Notes under the pieces: model-generated
Databases searched by the model: none
The model's input: the letters and a program-made list of their open reading frames with translations, nothing else
Told to the model about the DNA's origin: nothing
In this document: positions 16,813 through 25,597 of the stretch, piece after piece
Position numbering within the stretch: position 1 is the stretch's first letter
Layout of the letters: the number at the start of each line of letters is the position of its first letter
Program-made: the position numbers and the translations under genes
Origin: RGIG1934 sp964492545
GTDB lineage: Bacteria; Bacillota; Clostridia; Lachnospirales; Lachnospiraceae
Assembly: GCA_964492545.1 (NCBI GenBank)
Contig: CAZBKO010000002.1
Location: 1-53,922 of the forward strand
Direction of reading: 5' to 3'
DNA length: 53,922 bases

Positions 16813-18744
16813 ATGAATGAATACTTACCGATTAATGCTGACGATATGAAAAAAAGAGGATGGGACTACGTTGATTTTGTGTATGTCATTGGAGATGCAT
16901 ATGTGGACCACCCATCTTTTGGACATGCAATTATTAGCAGGATACTTGAATCAAAAGGATACAGAGTTGGAATAATTTCACAGCCGGATTGGAAAAATGT
17001 TGAGTCTATTATGGAGTATGGAACACCAAGACTTGGATTTTTGGTTATGGCCGGCAATATGGATTCAATGGTTAACCATTACTCTGTTTCCAAGAAAAGA
17101 AGACAGACAGATGCATTTACACCAGGTGGTGTTATTGGAAAAAGACCAGATAATGCAACTATTGTATACTGTAATCTTATTCGTCAGAAATATAAGGATG
17201 CACCTATAATTATTGGTGGAATAGAAGCAAGTCTTAGAAGACTAGCACATTACGATTACTGGTCAAATTCACTTAAGAGATCAATACTTCTTGATTCGGG
17301 AGCGAATCTTATCTCTTATGGAATGGGAGAGCGTTCAATTATTGAGATTGCAGAAGCGCTCCAGTCGGGAATCAATATTAATGATATTACATTTATTGAT
17401 GGAACTGTTTATAAGACGAAGAATTTGGATAGTGTATACGACGCAATTGAGCTTCCTGAATATAAAGCGCTAAAGGCAGATAAAAAGACATATGCAAGGA
17501 GCTTTTACACACAGTATTGCAACACAGATCCATTTGTGGCAAAGAGATTATATGAAAAGTACACAGATACAATGTATGTTGTTCAGAATCCACCACAGAA
17601 GCCTCTTTCAGTTGAAGAAATGGATGATGTATATGCTCTTCCATATATGAGAAATTATCATCCTTCATATGAGGAAGCAGGAGGAGTTCCTGCAATATCA
17701 GAAATAAAATACAGTCTTGTAAGTAATAGAGGATGCTTTGGCGGATGTAGCTTTTGTGCTCTTACATTCCATCAGGGACGAATTATTCAGACAAGAAGTC
17801 ATGAGTCAATAATTGATGAGGCAAAGATTATAACTCAGGATAAAGATTTTAAAGGATACATTCATGATGTTGGTGGTCCAACAGCTAATTTTAGACATAC
17901 TTCATGTGAGAAACAGCTAACAAAGGGCGTATGTCCGAACAAGCAGTGTCTTTTCCCTAAACCATGTAAGAATCTTATAGTTGATCACAAGGATTATTTG
18001 TCATTACTTCGTAAGCTTAGAGAACTTCCAAAGGTTAAAAAGGTATTTATTCGTTCCGGAATTCGATTTGATTATTTAATAAATGATCCCGACGATACAT
18101 TTATGAGGGAGCTGGTTGAGCACCATATAAGTGGACAGTTAAAGGTTGCACCAGAACATATTTCTGATGCCGTACTTCAGAAGATGGGCAAGCCTGAAAA
18201 TGCAGTGTATGAAAGATTTATTACTAAGTATAAGAAGCTTAATCAGCAGATGGGTAAAAAACAATTTGTTGTGCCTTATCTTATGTCTTCTCATCCAGGC
18301 TCTACGCTGAAGGAAGCAGTTGAACTTGCTGAATACTTAAGAGATATAGGATATATGCCGGAACAGGTTCAGGATTTTTATCCAACACCTTCAACAATTT
18401 CAACGTGCATGTATTACACAGGCTACGATCCACGTACAATGGAAGAGGTATATGTTCCTGTTAATCCTCACGAAAAAGCAATGCAGAGAGCTCTTATACA
18501 ATATAGAAATCCAAAGAATTATGAACTTGTTCATGAAGCACTTGTAAAGGAAGGAAGACAGGACCTTATTGGATTTGATAAGCATTGTCTTATCAGACCA
18601 CGAAGAATGGCTGGAGAAAAGGGTTTATATGGACAGAATAATTACTACAGAAAGCCATCATCAAATGGTAAACCACAGGGTGATAAATCAAAACAAAAGC
18701 CACAGAAAAAGAAGACAATAAGAAATGTTCATAAAAAGAAATAG
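16813..18744 (+). CDS. YgiQ-family radical SAM protein
   Basis: 643 aa. N-terminal UPF0313/YgiQ domain, then the radical SAM cluster motif RGCFGGCSFCAL (CxxxCxxC), a second Cys-rich segment (CEKQLTKGVCPNKQCLFPKPC), and a basic Lys/Gln-rich C-terminal tail. The family's reaction is unknown. SD GGAG lies 8 nt before the ATG. Confidence 0.92.
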   Translation: MNEYLPINADDMKKRGWDYVDFVYVIGDAYVDHPSFGHAIISRILESKGYRVGIISQPDWKNVESIMEYGTPRLGFLVMAGNMDSMVNHYSVSKKRRQTDAFTPGGVIGKRPDNATIVYCNLIRQKYKDAPIIIGGIEASLRRLAHYDYWSNSLKRSILLDSGANLISYGMGERSIIEIAEALQSGININDITFIDGTVYKTKNLDSVYDAIELPEYKALKADKKTYARSFYTQYCNTDPFVAKRLYEKYTDTMYVVQNPPQKPLSVEEMDDVYALPYMRNYHPSYEEAGGVPAISEIKYSLVSNRGCFGGCSFCALTFHQGRIIQTRSHESIIDEAKIITQDKDFKGYIHDVGGPTANFRHTSCEKQLTKGVCPNKQCLFPKPCKNLIVDHKDYLSLLRKLRELPKVKKVFIRSGIRFDYLINDPDDTFMRELVEHHISGQLKVAPEHISDAVLQKMGKPENAVYERFITKYKKLNQQMGKKQFVVPYLMSSHPGSTLKEAVELAEYLRDIGYMPEQVQDFYPTPSTISTCMYYTGYDPRTMEEVYVPVNPHEKAMQRALIQYRNPKNYELVHEALVKEGRQDLIGFDKHCLIRPRRMAGEKGLYGQNNYYRKPSSNGKPQGDKSKQKPQKKKTIRNVHKKK

Positions 18745-18756
18745 AGGTGTTTTTAG

Positions 18757-19533
18757 TTGAAAAAAATAGCAGTCATAACAGGAGCATCTTCCGGTATGGG
18801 AAGAGAGATGGTAATACAGATTAGTGATAGATTTGAAGCTATAGATGAAATTTGGCTTATTGCCAGAAGAAAAGAAAGAATGGAAGAATATGTTAATGAC
18901 ATAGATACAAAATGTGTTATATTAGCAGGTGATTTATCAGATGCTTCATTTATACAAAGCTACGAAGAGCTATTAGCAAATTCTCATGCAGGAGTTAAGA
19001 TACTCGTTAACGCAGCTGGCTACGGATCAATGGGTGATGTCTCAGAGATTTCGACAGAGGATAATGTTGGAATGATACAGCTAAACTGTGAAGCACTAAC
19101 AGCTATCACAAGAATAACGCTTCCGTATATGCTAAAAAAGAGCAGAATAATCAACTTTGCATCATCTGCTGCCTTTTTACCACAGCCGGGATTCGCAGTA
19201 TATGCAGCAAGTAAATCCTATGTGTTAAGCTTTTCAAGAGCACTTAATCAGGAGCTTAAAAGCCGTCAGGTATTTGTAACGGCTGTTTGTCCCGGACCGG
19301 TTGCTACGGAGTTCTTTGGTAAGGCAGAACAGACACATAAGAGAGCCTGGTATAAGGATATGTTTATGGCTGATTGTGATGAAGTTGTCAACAAAGCTTT
19401 GGATGATTCAATAAATAGAAAACAGACATCCATTTATGGATTGGGAATGAAAGGGTTATATCTTATAACAAAGATAATTCCTATGCATATTTTAATGGGA
19501 ATAATTAGCGTATTAAATGCTAAGAAGGATTAA
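18757..19533 (+). CDS. Short-chain dehydrogenase/reductase
   Basis: 258 aa Rossmann-fold NAD(P)-dependent oxidoreductase. TGASSGMG is the cofactor loop, LVNAAGYG the NAG-type motif, and YAASK the catalytic YxxxK. The start codon is TTG 18757, 7 nt after AGAGGTG; there is no ATG before the TGASSGMG motif. Substrate unknown. It ends 4 nt before the next gene. Confidence 0.92.
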   Translation: MKKIAVITGASSGMGREMVIQISDRFEAIDEIWLIARRKERMEEYVNDIDTKCVILAGDLSDASFIQSYEELLANSHAGVKILVNAAGYGSMGDVSEISTEDNVGMIQLNCEALTAITRITLPYMLKKSRIINFASSAAFLPQPGFAVYAASKSYVLSFSRALNQELKSRQVFVTAVCPGPVATEFFGKAEQTHKRAWYKDMFMADCDEVVNKALDDSINRKQTSIYGLGMKGLYLITKIIPMHILMGIISVLNAKKD

Positions 19534-19537
19534 GCTT

Positions 19538-20101
19538 ATGAAGAGAGTAAATAAAGGTGAATTTGGATATCTTCGCTACAAAAAAATATTTCAGCTTACA
19601 TTAACATTGATTTTTATGATAATGGTTGCAGTATTTTTCTTTACCGGATATATAAGATACAACAGCACGAAAACAATATTTACAGTTTTTGCAGTGCTTT
19701 CAGTACTTCCTGCCGCCAAGCAGGCAGTTATATATATGGTTTTAATACCATATAAAGGCGTTACTCAGTCTGATTATAACGAAATCAGTGAAATTGTATC
19801 AGATACAGATATATTTTTAGTATGTGATATGGTTTTAACTGCACAGGAAAAGGTCAGCAACGTTGATATGGCATGTGTTAAAGGTGGAAATATTGTGTGC
19901 TATATAACGAACAAGAAAACAGACAAAAGCTACACAGACAAATATATTAAGGGCTTTATCAGTCCTAAATACAAAGTTAATTCAATAAAATCATTCACTG
20001 ATATCAGTAAATTTAAGAATGCTGTAAGAGAGCTTAGCAATGTCACACCTTCAAAATATGATGAGGAAACTTCAAGATTGTTATTATCTTACAGTGTATA
20101 G
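19538..20101 (+). CDS. Hypothetical membrane protein with two membrane segments
   Basis: 187 aa. Two hydrophobic segments near the N-terminus (about 18-40 and 48-70) are followed by a soluble domain of about 115 aa. I do not recognise it. The start is ATG 19538, 8 nt after AAGAAGGA; the frame is open further upstream inside the SDR gene but has no SD there. Placed between an SDR and an RluA-type synthase, with short gaps, so part of the same operon. Confidence 0.75.
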   Translation: MKRVNKGEFGYLRYKKIFQLTLTLIFMIMVAVFFFTGYIRYNSTKTIFTVFAVLSVLPAAKQAVIYMVLIPYKGVTQSDYNEISEIVSDTDIFLVCDMVLTAQEKVSNVDMACVKGGNIVCYITNKKTDKSYTDKYIKGFISPKYKVNSIKSFTDISKFKNAVRELSNVTPSKYDEETSRLLLSYSV

Positions 20102-20117
20102 TTGAAAGGAAATTCTT

Positions 20118-21146
20118 GTGAAAGAATACGTAATAGGAAATAATGAAGCCGGCCAGAGATTTGATAAATATCTTATGAAGCTCTTAGGAAACGCGCCTTC
20201 TTCATTTATTTATAAAATGCTTAGAAAAAAGAATATAGTGCTGAATGGCAAAAAGTCAGATGGAAAAGAAAAGCTATTGTTAAATGATAATGTTAAGATT
20301 TTCCTGGCTGATGAAACCTTTGAAAAATTTTCTACAAATGTTATCCAGGGAAAGCTTGAAAAAAAGAATGTAGATATAGAAATTGTGTATGAGGATGACA
20401 ACGTATTATTTGTCAATAAGCCGGCCGGTTTGCTTTCTCAGAAGGCACAGGCTTATGATGATAGTATTAACGATAGAATGATACAGTATCTTATTAATTC
20501 TGACTCAATAAATGACCAAACAATCAAGACATTTAAGCCATCAATATGCAATAGGCTAGACAGAAATACATCAGGTATGATAACAGCTGGAAAAAGTCTT
20601 GAAGGCTTGCAAAAGCTTTCAGAAATGTTTAAAGAAAGAACAATCCATAAGTATTATATTTGTGTTGTTGATAAGATTATATCTAAACCGGTTAAGGTAT
20701 CTGGATATTTGTACAAAAACGAAGCTAATAATACGGTTCGTGTGTCAGATACCAAAGATAATGATGATTATATGCCCATAGAGACACAATATTATCCACT
20801 TGCACATAATGAAAAATTCACATTATTATGTGTGAGACTGATTACAGGAAAAACACATCAGATTAGAGCTCATTTAGCATCCCTCGGTCATCCACTTGCA
20901 GGAGATACCAAGTATGGAAATATTTTGCTTAATAGATATTTTAGAGATAAATATAAGCTTAAATATCAGCTGCTGCATTCATATATGTTAACATTTGAAG
21001 AAGTCGATGGTGGACTTGGCAATTTATCAAACAAAACATTTACAGCAAAACCTGATGATATGATGAATAGAGTCATTAATGGCGAATTTGGAAATATAGC
21101 TTTGTCGAAGGAGTTTTTATGGGAACATGGAATAGCAGAGGATTAA
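20118..21146 (+). CDS. RluA-family pseudouridine synthase
   Basis: 342 aa. An N-terminal S4 domain (about 10-70) precedes the catalytic domain with ICNRLDRNTSGMI, whose Asp is catalytic, and KTHQIRAHLASLGHPLAGD. Likely modifies 23S rRNA (RluC/RluD group). The start is GTG 20118, 7 nt after AAAGGA. It overlaps recU by 28 bases. A second RluA-type gene lies at 46639-47553, so the two probably have different targets. Confidence 0.9.
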   Translation: MKEYVIGNNEAGQRFDKYLMKLLGNAPSSFIYKMLRKKNIVLNGKKSDGKEKLLLNDNVKIFLADETFEKFSTNVIQGKLEKKNVDIEIVYEDDNVLFVNKPAGLLSQKAQAYDDSINDRMIQYLINSDSINDQTIKTFKPSICNRLDRNTSGMITAGKSLEGLQKLSEMFKERTIHKYYICVVDKIISKPVKVSGYLYKNEANNTVRVSDTKDNDDYMPIETQYYPLAHNEKFTLLCVRLITGKTHQIRAHLASLGHPLAGDTKYGNILLNRYFRDKYKLKYQLLHSYMLTFEEVDGGLGNLSNKTFTAKPDDMMNRVINGEFGNIALSKEFLWEHGIAED

Positions 21147-21655
21147 GAGGTTCAACCCTTGAGGAGATGATTAATTTTTCCAATGACAGGTATAGAGAAC
21201 AGGGAATTGCCCTAATACAGAAGATTCCCACACCTATTAAGCCGATTAACATAGATAAAAACAATAGACATATTACACTTGCATATTTTGAGCAGAAGAG
21301 TACTGTCGATTACATAGGAGCTGTTCAGGGAATTCCGGTATGCTTTGATGCAAAGGAATGCAACGTTGATACATTTCCCATGCATAATGTTCATGAACAT
21401 CAGATAAAATTCATGAAGGAATTCGAACAACAGAAGGGGATAGCCTTTATACTGCTATATTACACACATTTAGATGAAATGTATTATGTACCACTGGGTG
21501 AGATAACAAGATATTATGACAGAATGATGGATGGCGGTAGAAAGAGCTTTACATATGAAGAGCTTGATAAAACATACCGTGTTGTTTCAAAGCCCGGAGT
21601 ACCGGTTCACTACCTTGATGCATTTGCTAAATATGTTGATGAAATAGATTATTGA
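21119..21655 (+). CDS. recU: Holliday junction resolvase RecU
   Basis: 178 aa resolvase that cleaves four-way junctions in Firmicutes, replacing RuvC. Visible features: NSRGLRGSTLEEMI at the N-terminus, the catalytic KSTVDYIG and CFDAKEC blocks, and HEHQIKFMKEFEQQKGIAFIL. SD AAGGAG precedes the ATG, inside the end of the RluA-type gene. In many Firmicutes recU neighbours a penicillin-binding protein gene; that is not so here. Confidence 0.95.
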   Translation: MGTWNSRGLRGSTLEEMINFSNDRYREQGIALIQKIPTPIKPINIDKNNRHITLAYFEQKSTVDYIGAVQGIPVCFDAKECNVDTFPMHNVHEHQIKFMKEFEQQKGIAFILLYYTHLDEMYYVPLGEITRYYDRMMDGGRKSFTYEELDKTYRVVSKPGVPVHYLDAFAKYVDEIDY

Positions 21656-21680
21656 CAATATATGGCTTTTTTAGTATAAT
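21652..21680 (+). promoter_or_regulatory. Consensus promoter of the histidine operon
   Basis: TTGACA (21652-21657), 17-nt spacer, TATAAT (21675-21680): a perfect sigma-A promoter. The -35 overlaps the recU stop codon. The leader to hisZ is about 80 nt. Confidence 0.9.
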
Positions 21681-21698
21681 CCCATATTAGTACGACAT

Positions 21699-21735
21699 CG
21701 AATTAGCGAATTAGCACTTTAATATACTAAAGTGC
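21699..21735 (+). promoter_or_regulatory. his leader: tandem repeat plus perfect inverted repeat
   Basis: A tandem 8-mer CGAATTAG (21699-21706 and 21707-21714) runs into a perfect 8-bp inverted repeat, GCACTTTA (21714-21721) and TAAAGTGC (21728-21735), with a 6-nt loop. It sits about 10-50 nt downstream of the -10. It may be a repressor operator (a TrpR-family HisR/YerC has been proposed for Firmicutes his operons) or an mRNA hairpin. The leader is too short for a T-box. Confidence 0.5.
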
Positions 21736-21766
21736 ATTAGAAACAATTTTGAAAGGATTTATATAT

Positions 21767-23035
21767 ATGGATAGAAAATTATTACATACACCAGAGGGTG
21801 TCAGAGACATTTACAATGAAGAATGCGCAAAGAAAATATTTATCGAGAATAAGATTCATGATATTTTAAAGAGCTATGGTTACAGAGATATTCAGACGCC
21901 TACTTTTGAATTTTTTGATATTTTCAACAAAGAAAGAGGAAGTGTAGCTTCTAAGAATATGTATAAGTTTTTTGATAGAGAAGGTTACACACTTGTATTA
22001 AGACCTGATATGACTCCTTCAATAGCCAGAAGTGCCGCTAAATACTTCAGTGATGAAGAGATGCCTATCAGATTTTGCTACCAGGGAAATATGTTCATTA
22101 ATAATCATGAATATCAGGGCAAACTAAAGGAATTTACACAACTTGGTGCCGAATTAATTGGTGATACAACTTCAGATGCTGACGGTGAGATGGTTGCAAT
22201 GGTAATTGATTCACTTCTCAAATCCGGTCTTAAGGAATTTCAGGTTGAAGTTGGTCAGGTTGAATTCTACAGAGGTCTTATCGATGAAGCTAAATTAAGT
22301 GATGAGATGGAAGAAGAGCTCCGTCAGATGATAGAGAATAAGAATTATTTTGGTATAGAAGAGCTTTTGGACAAAGCTGATATTTCCGATGAACTTAAGA
22401 ATGTTCTAATGAAATTTCCAGAACTGTTTGGTTCACTTGAAAGGCTTGAAACTGCTAAGAATTTAACAACAAATAAGCGTGCCATTAAGGCAATTGAGAG
22501 ACTTGAAAAGCTATATAATATACTTGATGATTATGGATACAGCAAATATGTATCATTTGATCTTGGTATGCTTTCACAGTATGAATACTATACAGGAATT
22601 ATTTTTAAAGGTTATACATATGGAACAGGAGATGCAATTGTTACAGGCGGTAGATATGATAACCTCTTAAAGCAGTTTGGAAAAGATGCACCTGCTATTG
22701 GATTTGCTGTTATTGTAGACAGACTTATGTCAGCACTTAGCAGACAGAAAATAGACGTGCCTGTTGAGTATAGCAACACTATGGTATTGTATATGCCTTC
22801 AGCACAGAAAAATGCAGTTAAACTTGCCGGAATATTAAGAGAGCAGGGATTCAATACTGAAATGATTCGTAAGCGTTCAGGAAAGAACCTTGAAGAATAT
22901 CTTGAATACTGTAGAAGAAGCAACGTAAATGTTGTATTTATGCTGGAAGGAAGCTCACAGATTACGTATTATAATGTCACAAATGAAGTTAGAAAATCCG
23001 TTACATTCGATGAAATTAAGGAGGGAAAAATATAA
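21767..23035 (+). CDS. hisZ: ATP phosphoribosyltransferase regulatory subunit HisZ
   Basis: 422 aa histidyl-tRNA synthetase paralogue that forms the hetero-octamer with short HisG and carries the histidine feedback site. Class II synthetase-like motifs are seen: RPDMTPSIAR (motif 2 region), LGAELIGD and YTGIIFKGY. The start is ATG 21767, 9 nt after GAAAGGA. An in-frame ATG at 21749 lacks an SD. It overlaps hisG by TAATG. Confidence 0.93.
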   Translation: MDRKLLHTPEGVRDIYNEECAKKIFIENKIHDILKSYGYRDIQTPTFEFFDIFNKERGSVASKNMYKFFDREGYTLVLRPDMTPSIARSAAKYFSDEEMPIRFCYQGNMFINNHEYQGKLKEFTQLGAELIGDTTSDADGEMVAMVIDSLLKSGLKEFQVEVGQVEFYRGLIDEAKLSDEMEEELRQMIENKNYFGIEELLDKADISDELKNVLMKFPELFGSLERLETAKNLTTNKRAIKAIERLEKLYNILDDYGYSKYVSFDLGMLSQYEYYTGIIFKGYTYGTGDAIVTGGRYDNLLKQFGKDAPAIGFAVIVDRLMSALSRQKIDVPVEYSNTMVLYMPSAQKNAVKLAGILREQGFNTEMIRKRSGKNLEEYLEYCRRSNVNVVFMLEGSSQITYYNVTNEVRKSVTFDEIKEGKI

Positions 23036-23670
23036 TGAGATATTTAACATTTGCATTAGCTAAGGGACGTCTTGCAAAAAAAGCATTACAGATATTTGAA
23101 CAGCTTGGAATTACCTGTGAAGAAATGAAAGACGAAAAAACCAGAAAACTTATATTTGTAAATGAAGAATTAAAGCTTAAATTTTTCCTTGCAAAAGCAA
23201 GCGATGTACCTACATATGTAGAGTATGGTGCAGCTGATATAGGTATTGTAGGAAGCGATACAATATTAGAAGAGGGCAGAAAGTTATTTGAGGTTCTTGA
23301 CCTTGGAGTTGGAAAGTGCAGAATGTGTGTATGTGGACCAAAGTCAGTAAAGGAGCTCTTACAACATCATGAAATGATTCGTGTAGCCAGCAAGTATCCT
23401 AAGATTGCAAAGGATTACTTTTATAACAGGAAGCATCAGACAGTTGAGATAATTAAGCTTAACGGTTCTGTAGAGCTTGCACCTCTTGTTGGCTTATCAG
23501 AAGTTATCGTTGATATAGTAGAAACAGGTTCGACACTTAAGGAGAACGGACTTGAAGTTCTTGAAGAGGTTTGTCCTTTATCAGCAAGAATGGTTGTTAA
23601 CCAGGTAAGTATGAAAATGGAAAATGAAAGAATTATGAAATTGATAAATGATCTTAAAAATATCATATAG
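23035..23670 (+). CDS. hisG: ATP phosphoribosyltransferase catalytic subunit HisG (short form)
   Basis: First step of histidine synthesis: ATP plus PRPP to phosphoribosyl-ATP. 211 aa, the short form without the C-terminal regulatory domain, which matches the presence of HisZ. ALAKGRLA at the N-terminus, YGAADIGIVGSD, and the PRPP-binding region VDIVETGSTLKENGL are visible. Confidence 0.95.
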   Translation: MRYLTFALAKGRLAKKALQIFEQLGITCEEMKDEKTRKLIFVNEELKLKFFLAKASDVPTYVEYGAADIGIVGSDTILEEGRKLFEVLDLGVGKCRMCVCGPKSVKELLQHHEMIRVASKYPKIAKDYFYNRKHQTVEIIKLNGSVELAPLVGLSEVIVDIVETGSTLKENGLEVLEEVCPLSARMVVNQVSMKMENERIMKLINDLKNII

Positions 23671-23695
23671 TTTACATAATAATATTACGTAAACT
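23669..23695. repeat. Palindrome between hisG and hisD
   Basis: AGTTTAC (23669-23675) and GTAAACT (23689-23695) form a perfect 7-bp inverted repeat around an AT-rich 13-nt centre, in the 48-nt gap. It starts at the hisG stop. Could be an operator or an mRNA hairpin; there is no T-tract, so not a good terminator. Confidence 0.4.
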
Positions 23696-23718
23696 CAACA
23701 AAAAAACGGAGGTATAAT

Positions 23719-24965
23719 ATGAGAATTATAAAACTTGATGAAAATTCTAAAAAGAACATTTTAAATGATTTATTAAAGAGAAGCCCAAACAATTATGATT
23801 CCTATGCTGAAACAGTAAGTGTTATAGTAAATGATGTTAAGGAAAAGGGCGATGAGGCCGTATTTGGATACACAAAAAAATTTGATGGTGCAGTTCTTAA
23901 TCCTTCAAATATACTTGTAACAGATGAAGAAATTGCTGAGGCATATGCTGAGCTGGAAAAGACTGGACTTGTTGATATTATTAAGAAGGCTCTTGTAAAT
24001 ATAAGAGATTATCATATGAAACAAAAGCAGTACAGCTGGTTTGACAGTAAGCCTGATGGTTCTATACTTGGACAAAAGGTAACTCCACATCATCAGTTCT
24101 CATGAATATTATTCCTGCAAAGGTTGCAGGTGTTGATAGAATCATTATGACAACACCACCTGGAAAAGATGGAAAGGTTAATTTTGGAACTCTTGTTGCA
24201 GCTAAAGAAGCTGGTGTTGATGCTATTTATAAAGTTGGTGGAGCTCAGGCTATTGCAGCACTTGCATATGGAACAGAAACAATTCCTAAGGTAGACAAGA
24301 TTGTCGGACCAGGTAATATATTTGTAGCACTTGCTAAGAAGGCCGTATATGGTCACGTAAGCATCGATTCCATAGCAGGACCAAGTGAAATTCTTGTACT
24401 TGCTGATGAGACTGCCAATGCAAGATTTGTAGCTGCTGATTTATTATCTCAGGCAGAACATGATGAATTGGCATCAGCTATTCTCGTAACAACAAGTGAA
24501 GAGCTTGCTAATAAAGTATCTGCCCAGGTAGATGAATTTGTAAGCCAGTTATCAAGAAAGGCTATTCTTGAAAAATCCCTTGAAAATTATGGATATATTC
24601 TTGTGGCAGAATCTCTTGATGCAGCAATTGAAACAGCAAATGAAATAGCATCAGAGCATTTAGAAATTGTTACAAAGGATCCATTTAATGTAATGACAAA
24701 GATTAGAAATGCAGGAGCAATCTTTATTGGAGAATATAGCTCAGAACCTCTTGGAGATTATTTTGCAGGACCTAACCATGTACTTCCAACAAATGGTACT
24801 GCTAAGTTCTTTTCACCACTTAGCGTTGATGATTTCATTAAGAAATCAAGTATTATTTCATTTTCTAAGGAAGCACTTGAACCAATACACGAAGATATCA
24901 TTAAATTCGCTGAAGCTGAGCAGTTGACAGCACATGCAAATTCAATTAAAGTAAGATTTGAATAA
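23719..24965 (+). pseudogene. hisD: Histidinol dehydrogenase, broken by an internal frameshifting deletion
   Basis: HisD oxidises L-histidinol to histidine in the last two steps. Two pieces are found: 23719-24105 ends out of frame after SILGQKVTP, and the rest resumes at about 24088 in another frame through SSVLMNIIPAKVAG to 24965. Family members have about 15 residues between these blocks, including the conserved RVGVYVPGG motif. The frames imply a loss of 3n+1 bases, about 46. No SD precedes the ATG at 24102. The rest is intact, including PSEILVLAD and AGPNHVLPT. Either a recent mutation or a sequence or assembly error. Confidence 0.88.
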
Positions 24966-24988
24966 AAATTAAGGTTTGGAGGTAACAT

Positions 24989-25576
24989 ATGGCTAGAGAG
25001 GCAAAAGTAACAAGAAAGACTAAAGAGACAGAAATAGAATTGTCGATTAACATTGATGGAAATGGTAACTCTGAGATTGATACAGGAATTGGTTTCTTTG
25101 ATCATATGCTTACCAGCTTTGCAAAACATGGACTATTTGATTTGAGATGTAAGGTAAAGGGTGACCTTTATGTAGACTCACATCATACAATTGAAGATAC
25201 AGGAATTGTACTCGGTGAAGCTATTAAGAAGGCTATTGGAGATAAACAGTCTATCAAGCGATATGGCTCATGCACTCTTCCTATGGATGAGGCACTTATT
25301 TTAACAGCACTTGATTTGTCTGGCAGACCATATCTTGTATATGATGTTGATCTTACAGTAGATAAATTAGGCTATTTTGATACAGAGATGGTAAAGGAAT
25401 TTTTCTATGCCATTTCTTATTCAACAGGAATGAATTTACATATCAAGATGCTTGCAGGAAGCAACAATCACCATATTATTGAGGGTGTGTTTAAATCCTT
25501 TGCAAAAGCACTTGATGAGGCTACTATAGTAGATAAGAGAATCACAGGAATTTTGTCTACTAAAGGGTCATTATAG
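24989..25576 (+). CDS. hisB: Imidazoleglycerol-phosphate dehydratase
   Basis: 195 aa monofunctional HisB, without the histidinol-phosphatase domain. Metal-binding motifs are intact: FFDHML, DSHHTIEDTGI and HHIIEGVFKSFAKAL. SD GGAGG precedes the ATG. Because it has its own SD, its translation should not depend on the broken hisD. Confidence 0.96.
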   Translation: MAREAKVTRKTKETEIELSINIDGNGNSEIDTGIGFFDHMLTSFAKHGLFDLRCKVKGDLYVDSHHTIEDTGIVLGEAIKKAIGDKQSIKRYGSCTLPMDEALILTALDLSGRPYLVYDVDLTVDKLGYFDTEMVKEFFYAISYSTGMNLHIKMLAGSNNHHIIEGVFKSFAKALDEATIVDKRITGILSTKGSL

Positions 25577-25597
25577 ATAGAAAGGTTAGGTAACATA

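Noticed and set aside
21681..21766. T-box riboswitch upstream of hisZ
   Set aside because: The leader is about 80 nt, too short, and has no T-box sequence or terminator/antiterminator pair.
24102..24965. C-terminal hisD fragment as an independent gene
   Set aside because: No SD before its ATG, and it lacks the N-terminal part of the fold.
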